Origin: CANCDA01 sp043757205
Lineage (GTDB): Bacteria > Pseudomonadota > Gammaproteobacteria > Burkholderiales > Burkholderiaceae_C
DNA length: 9,786 nt
NCBI GenBank assembly: GCA_043757205.1
Contig: JAYVPU010000068.1
Span: 1-9,786, forward strand
Reading direction: 5' to 3'
Shown here: positions 6,472 to 9,786 of the stretch, in pieces
Layout of the letters: each line of letters opens with the position of its first letter
How positions within the stretch are numbered: position 1 is the first letter of the stretch
Notes under the pieces: generated by a model
What the model saw: only the letters and a program-made list of their open reading frames with translations
Told to the model about the DNA's origin: nothing
The model's database searches: none
Made by a program: the position numbers and the translations under genes

Positions 6472-7071
6472 TCAGAAGGGCCAGACCACCCCGTTGTCGT
6501 TCAGGATGGTGTCCAGCGGCAGGTCGTGGGGTTCGGGCTCAAAGTCTTCGAGAAAACCGTTGGTGAAGCCTAGGCCCACGGTAAACGGGTGCGGTTGCAG
6601 CGTGGCCAGGGTGCGGTCATAAAAACCGCCGCCGTAACCCAGCCGGTGCCCGCCGGGGCCGTAGCCCACGCAGGGGACGAACAGCACCGTGGGAACGATG
6701 ACTTCCGTGTCTTTGGGCTTGGGGATGCCGTAGGCGTCTTCCTCCATGGGGCAGCCGGGGTACCAGGCGTGAAAGGTCAAAGTCTTGCGCTCTTTATTGA
6801 CCACCGGCAAGCCGATGCGACGCGGCTCGGGCTGCTCGATCAGCTCGCCGTCTTCCTTCCAGCGGTGCAGGGCGGGCAGCGGGTCAAACTCGCCATGGAT
6901 AGGCCAGTAAGCCCCGATCACCACGTCAGGGCGATTGACCAGCCAGATGCGCATGATTTGTTGTAACTGGGCGATGCGCTGTAGGCGGTCGGGCAGGTTA
7001 AGGCGTTGCGCAATCAGGTCCTTGCGAAGGGCTTTTTTTGCGAGTGCTTTTTTTTCTTCAGAATTGTCCAT
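6472..7071 (-). CDS. ygfA: 5-formyltetrahydrofolate cyclo-ligase
   Basis: This cytosolic enzyme converts 5-formyl-THF to 5,10-methenyl-THF using ATP, returning a stored or inhibitory folate to the one-carbon pool. The 199-residue length is typical. Visible family features are the basic N-terminus KKALRKDLIAQR, the substrate-site motif YWPIHGEFDP (55-64), and the nucleotide-binding signature GYGPGGHRLGYGGGFYDR (136-153). The ATG at 7069-7071 is preceded by AGGGG (7076-7080) with a 4-nt spacer, which fixes the start. It is the first gene of a leftward pair with the MBL gene. In E. coli the homologue (ygfA, renamed fau) lies next to the 6S RNA gene. Here only 9 bp separate it from slt, so no 6S RNA gene is present upstream. 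Confidence 0.95.
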   Translation of the reverse strand: MDNSEEKKALAKKALRKDLIAQRLNLPDRLQRIAQLQQIMRIWLVNRPDVVIGAYWPIHGEFDPLPALHRWKEDGELIEQPEPRRIGLPVVNKERKTLTFHAWYPGCPMEEDAYGIPKPKDTEVIVPTVLFVPCVGYGPGGHRLGYGGGFYDRTLATLQPHPFTVGLGFTNGFLEDFEPEPHDLPLDTILNDNGVVWPF

Positions 7072-7083
7072 AATTCCCCTATG
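7069..7083. promoter_or_regulatory. Overlapping divergent start region of the cyclo-ligase gene and slt
   Basis: The two start codons face away from each other with 9 bp between them (7072-7080). The cyclo-ligase ribosome binding site AGGGG (minus strand) ends at the base next to the slt ATG. On the plus strand CATAAT (7069-7074) resembles a -10 box, 5 of 6 matches, and would start transcription at about 7081, the A of the slt ATG. No good -35 box stands 16-18 bp upstream (7046-7051 is GCTTTT), and slt has no clear ribosome binding site. A leaderless slt mRNA is a possible reading, not a demonstrated one. Confidence 0.3.
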
Positions 7084-9114
7084 CAGTTACACCCTATTCT
7101 CGCCCCACTGGCCTCTTTGGCCCTCTTGATCAGCCTGATGTTGCCACAGCTTGGCCTGGCCGCGACCAAAGCCGCCGGCATCACACCTGACGACGAGGTT
7201 ATTCTGGAGATGAACCAGGCTTTTAAACGCGGTGACCGCAAGCGTCTGAGCGCCCTGCTGCCGCAGACGCAAAACCACGTGCTCGCGCCATGGGCTGCCT
7301 ATTGGGAGCTCAGCACCCGTCTGGACACTGCATCCGCGCCAGAAGCGCAAGATTTTTTGAACCGTTTTGCGGGCACCTACCAGGAAGACCGGCTGCGCAA
7401 CGAGTGGCTGTTGCAACTGGGTCGCCAGCGTGACTGGGCCACCTTCAGAGTCGAGTACCCCAAATACCGCATGAACGACGACAAGGCCGTGCGTTGCTAC
7501 GCCTTGTTGGGCGAGGCGAATACGGGCAATGCCAGCACCCCGACAAGCGCTAGCACCAGCACCGAAGTGCAATCGCTTTGGCTGGCGCAAAAAGAGGCCG
7601 ACGATGGCTGTGCCGCCGCCGCTGACGCGCTACTCAAGGCCGGCAAGCTGGCGCCGCTGGTGGCGTGGCAGCGCGCCCGTCTCGGTTTTGAAAATGAGCG
7701 CTCGCGCATTGCCACGCAAGCGGTGAGCCTGCTCAACCCGGAGTGGGTGGCCAGCGTGGCTGCCATCTACCTCAACCCAGTCCATTATCTGGACGGAAAA
7801 ATCATGGCCTTGCGCCCGCGCACCAAAGAGCTGGTCACGCTGGCGCTGATCCGATTGGCATCGGTGGACGTGGAGGCCGCCGCCAAAGAGATCAACAAGC
7901 TGCGCTGGAAAGCCCAGCTCACCGACGAAGAGCGCTCTTGGGTCTGGGGCGTGATTGGCAAGCGCGCGGCTCTGCGCCGTGCTGACGAGACCCTGAGCTA
8001 CTTTACCCAGGGGCAAGACGCCTTCATGCACAGCGACCACCTGGCCTGGAAGGTGCGCGCCGCCCTGCGCGCCGGTGCCTGGCAGCAGGTGCACAGCGCG
8101 ATTGTCGCCATGCCTGAGGCGCAAGCCCAAGACCCAACCTGGATTTACTGGCGCGCCCGTGCCTTGCTCGCGCTCAAGTCACCAGCTGCGGCCGCCCAAG
8201 CCCAGGCTTTTTACCAATCCATTGCGTCCAGCAAAGGCTTTTACGAACAGCTCGCGCAAGAAGAACTCGGTCGCCCCTTGAGCCTGCCGTCAGCGCCTGA
8301 GCCGCTGACCAACGCCGAGAAAGAAACCGCCCTGAACAATCCCGGCCTGCGCCGCTCGCTCGCCGCCATCGACATCGGCTTGCGCAGCGAAGGCGTGCGC
8401 GAATGGAACTACACCGTCGGCCTGCACCAGCGCGGCGGCATGTCCGACCGCGAACTGCTGGCCGCGGCCCAGGTGGCGTGCGACTTGCAGGTCTGGGACC
8501 GCTGCATCAACACCAGCGAGCGCACCAAAACCGTGGTGGACTTCACCCAGCGCTTTCCCATGCCGTTTCGCCAAGATGTGGTGCAGCGGGCGGGCCAGAT
8601 CGGTCTGGATCCGGCCTATGTTTATGGCCTGATCCGCCAAGAAAGCCGCTTTGTGATGGACGCCAAATCCAGCGTGGGCGCCGCGGGTCTGATGCAGGTC
8701 ATGCCCGCCACGGCGCGCTGGACGGCCAAGAAGATCGGCCTGACCGACTTCAAACCCCACCAAATCACCGAGCGCGACACCAACATCGCCATTGGCACTG
8801 GCTACCTCAAGCTGGTGCTCGACAGCTTTGACGGCTCCATGCCTCTGGCCGCCGCTGCCTACAACGCAGGCCCCAGCCGCTCACGCAATTGGCGCGGTCA
8901 GGACGGTGCGCCCACGCTGGAGGCCGCCATATGGGCCGAAAACGTGCCCTTTAACGAGACGCGTGACTACGTCAAAAAAGTACTCTCCAACACCACCAAT
9001 TACGCCACGCTCATCAGCGGCAAACCCCAGTCGCTCAAAGCGCGGCTGGGCACGGTGGGGCCAGCCGGTTCATTGAGTCCGGCCACCACGGCGCTGGCCG
9101 AAGAGCTGCCATGA
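7081..9114 (+). CDS. slt: Soluble lytic murein transglycosylase (Slt70-type)
   Basis: This periplasmic enzyme cleaves the MurNAc-GlcNAc bond of peptidoglycan, forming 1,6-anhydroMurNAc. From the ATG at 7081 it has 677 residues (E. coli Slt about 645). An N-terminal signal (about 1-27) has a hydrophobic core and a GLA cleavage site, though no Lys or Arg before the core. A long helical superhelix domain follows. The C-terminal lysozyme-like domain has YGLIRQESRF with catalytic Glu521, then GLMQVMPATA, AAYNAG (Tyr594-Gly597) and NETRDYVKKV (from Asn625). Cys139 and Cys177 may form a disulfide, with a Ser/Thr-rich linker (about 147-162) between them. The frame is open back to an ATG at 7006, but that lies inside the cyclo-ligase gene and would bury the signal peptide, so I reject it. 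The stop overlaps the start of the next gene. Confidence 0.95.
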   Translation: MQLHPILAPLASLALLISLMLPQLGLAATKAAGITPDDEVILEMNQAFKRGDRKRLSALLPQTQNHVLAPWAAYWELSTRLDTASAPEAQDFLNRFAGTYQEDRLRNEWLLQLGRQRDWATFRVEYPKYRMNDDKAVRCYALLGEANTGNASTPTSASTSTEVQSLWLAQKEADDGCAAAADALLKAGKLAPLVAWQRARLGFENERSRIATQAVSLLNPEWVASVAAIYLNPVHYLDGKIMALRPRTKELVTLALIRLASVDVEAAAKEINKLRWKAQLTDEERSWVWGVIGKRAALRRADETLSYFTQGQDAFMHSDHLAWKVRAALRAGAWQQVHSAIVAMPEAQAQDPTWIYWRARALLALKSPAAAAQAQAFYQSIASSKGFYEQLAQEELGRPLSLPSAPEPLTNAEKETALNNPGLRRSLAAIDIGLRSEGVREWNYTVGLHQRGGMSDRELLAAAQVACDLQVWDRCINTSERTKTVVDFTQRFPMPFRQDVVQRAGQIGLDPAYVYGLIRQESRFVMDAKSSVGAAGLMQVMPATARWTAKKIGLTDFKPHQITERDTNIAIGTGYLKLVLDSFDGSMPLAAAAYNAGPSRSRNWRGQDGAPTLEAAIWAENVPFNETRDYVKKVLSNTTNYATLISGKPQSLKARLGTVGPAGSLSPATTALAEELP

Positions 9115-9786
9115 AACGCGTATTGATACTGGGGGGCACTGGCTTTGTTGGCAGCCATGTCTGCAATAAGCTGGCAGCCCTGCCCTGGCGCGTCACGCTG
9201 GTTACGCGACACGAGGCCCACGCCCTTCACCTGCAACACCTGCCCCAGGTGGATGTGGTGCAGGCCGACATGCATGACCCGGCACAGCTGCGCGCCTTGG
9301 TGGCCGGGCATGACGCGGTCATCAACCTGGTGGCGATTCTGCACGGTGACGCTGCGGCTTTTGAACGGACTCACGTCGTGTTGGTCAAAGCCCTGGCGCA
9401 AGCCTGCCTGGATGCGGGCGTGCCCCGGCTGGTGCATGTCAGCGCTCTGGGGGCCGACGGCCAGGCGCCTGAAAAAGCCCCCTCCCTGTACCTGCGCAGC
9501 AAGTCACAGGGGGAAGCCGTGCTCAGGCAAGCCGCCGCCGATGGCCTGCAACTCACCCTGCTGCGCCCCAGCGTGATTTTTGGCGCGCAGGACAGGTTTC
9601 TCAATCTGTTCGCCCGCCTGCAAAAGATTTTCCCCGTCATCCCACTGGCTGGTGCGCAGGCGCGGTTTCAGCCGGTATGGGTCGAAGACGTGGCGCAAGC
9701 CATCGTCCACTGCCTGGAGACGCCCCGTACGGCAGGGCACACCTATGAACTGTGCGGCCCAGAGGTCTTCACGCTCAAGACCTTAG
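9111..9786 (+). CDS. NAD(P)-binding SDR, complex I NDUFA9-like (partial, runs off the right edge)
   Basis: The frame is open from the ATG at 9111 to the window end, giving 225 residues with no stop. It begins MKRVLILGGTGFVGSHV, a Rossmann dinucleotide-binding loop with Gly8, Gly11 and Gly14. Ser111 lies in HVSALG, and YLRSK gives an SDR-type YxxxK (Tyr127, Lys131), followed by LLRPSVIFG and the FQPVWVEDVAQAI stretch typical of atypical SDRs. It most resembles the bacterial complex I NDUFA9-like family, whose role in bacteria is unclear to me; a sugar epimerase-like role is less likely. Its ATG overlaps the slt stop (ATGA, 9111-9114), so translational coupling is likely. In related betaproteobacteria I would expect a CCA-adding enzyme gene next, which is beyond this window. 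Confidence 0.9.
   Translation, partial: MKRVLILGGTGFVGSHVCNKLAALPWRVTLVTRHEAHALHLQHLPQVDVVQADMHDPAQLRALVAGHDAVINLVAILHGDAAAFERTHVVLVKALAQACLDAGVPRLVHVSALGADGQAPEKAPSLYLRSKSQGEAVLRQAAADGLQLTLLRPSVIFGAQDRFLNLFARLQKIFPVIPLAGAQARFQPVWVEDVAQAIVHCLETPRTAGHTYELCGPEVFTLKTL

Noticed and set aside
7006..7080. Upstream ATG at 7006 giving slt a 25-residue N-terminal extension
   Set aside because: It would overlap the cyclo-ligase coding region and put a Phe/Cys-rich stretch before a good signal peptide that begins at 7081.
7060..7085. 6S RNA gene next to the cyclo-ligase gene, as in E. coli
   Set aside because: Only 9 bp separate the cyclo-ligase gene from slt, so there is no room for it.

Overview
The window looks like a chromosomal stretch from a GC-rich betaproteobacterium, most likely Burkholderiales/Comamonadaceae (Rhodoferax- or Polaromonas-like). 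This is inferred from base composition (about 63% G+C at the glmS 3' end), from the betaproteobacterial look of the proteins, and from a gene order I associate with that group: slt followed by an NDUFA9-like gene. It is mostly housekeeping DNA. I see no phage, CRISPR array, toxin-antitoxin pair, tRNA or rRNA.

Layout: bases 1-257 are AT-rich (about 36% G+C by hand count of 1-240) with no recognisable gene. The composition changes sharply about 20 bp beyond the glmS stop codon, which is where Tn7-type elements insert. Bases 258-4457 hold a leftward cluster, transcribed glmU, then a small soluble histidine kinase, then glmS. GlmS makes glucosamine-6-phosphate, and GlmU makes UDP-N-acetylglucosamine after the GlmM step, which is not in this window. 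These are the first and last steps of the route to peptidoglycan and LPS precursors. The kinase between them has no sensor domain and no partner regulator nearby.

Divergent from glmU is a putative DUF6279-type lipoprotein gene (4531-5415). The short gap between the two genes carries a nested inverted repeat. A convergent pair of leftward genes follows: 5-formyltetrahydrofolate cyclo-ligase (6472-7071) upstream of an MBL-fold protein (5441-6445). The MBL protein has kept the ligands of one metal site and lost three of the four ligands of the other.

The cyclo-ligase start codon lies 9 bp from the divergent start of slt, a periplasmic soluble lytic transglycosylase (7081-9114). An NAD(P)-binding SDR of the NDUFA9-like family starts inside the slt stop codon (ATGA overlap) and runs off the right edge. 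Cell-wall precursor synthesis (glmU, glmS) and peptidoglycan turnover (slt) therefore sit in the same neighbourhood but in separate transcription units.

I found no clearly new multi-gene system. The points most worth a second look are the composition break at the glmS attachment site, the orphan kinase inside the glm cluster, the MBL protein with one apparent metal site, and the nearly overlapping divergent starts of the cyclo-ligase gene and slt.
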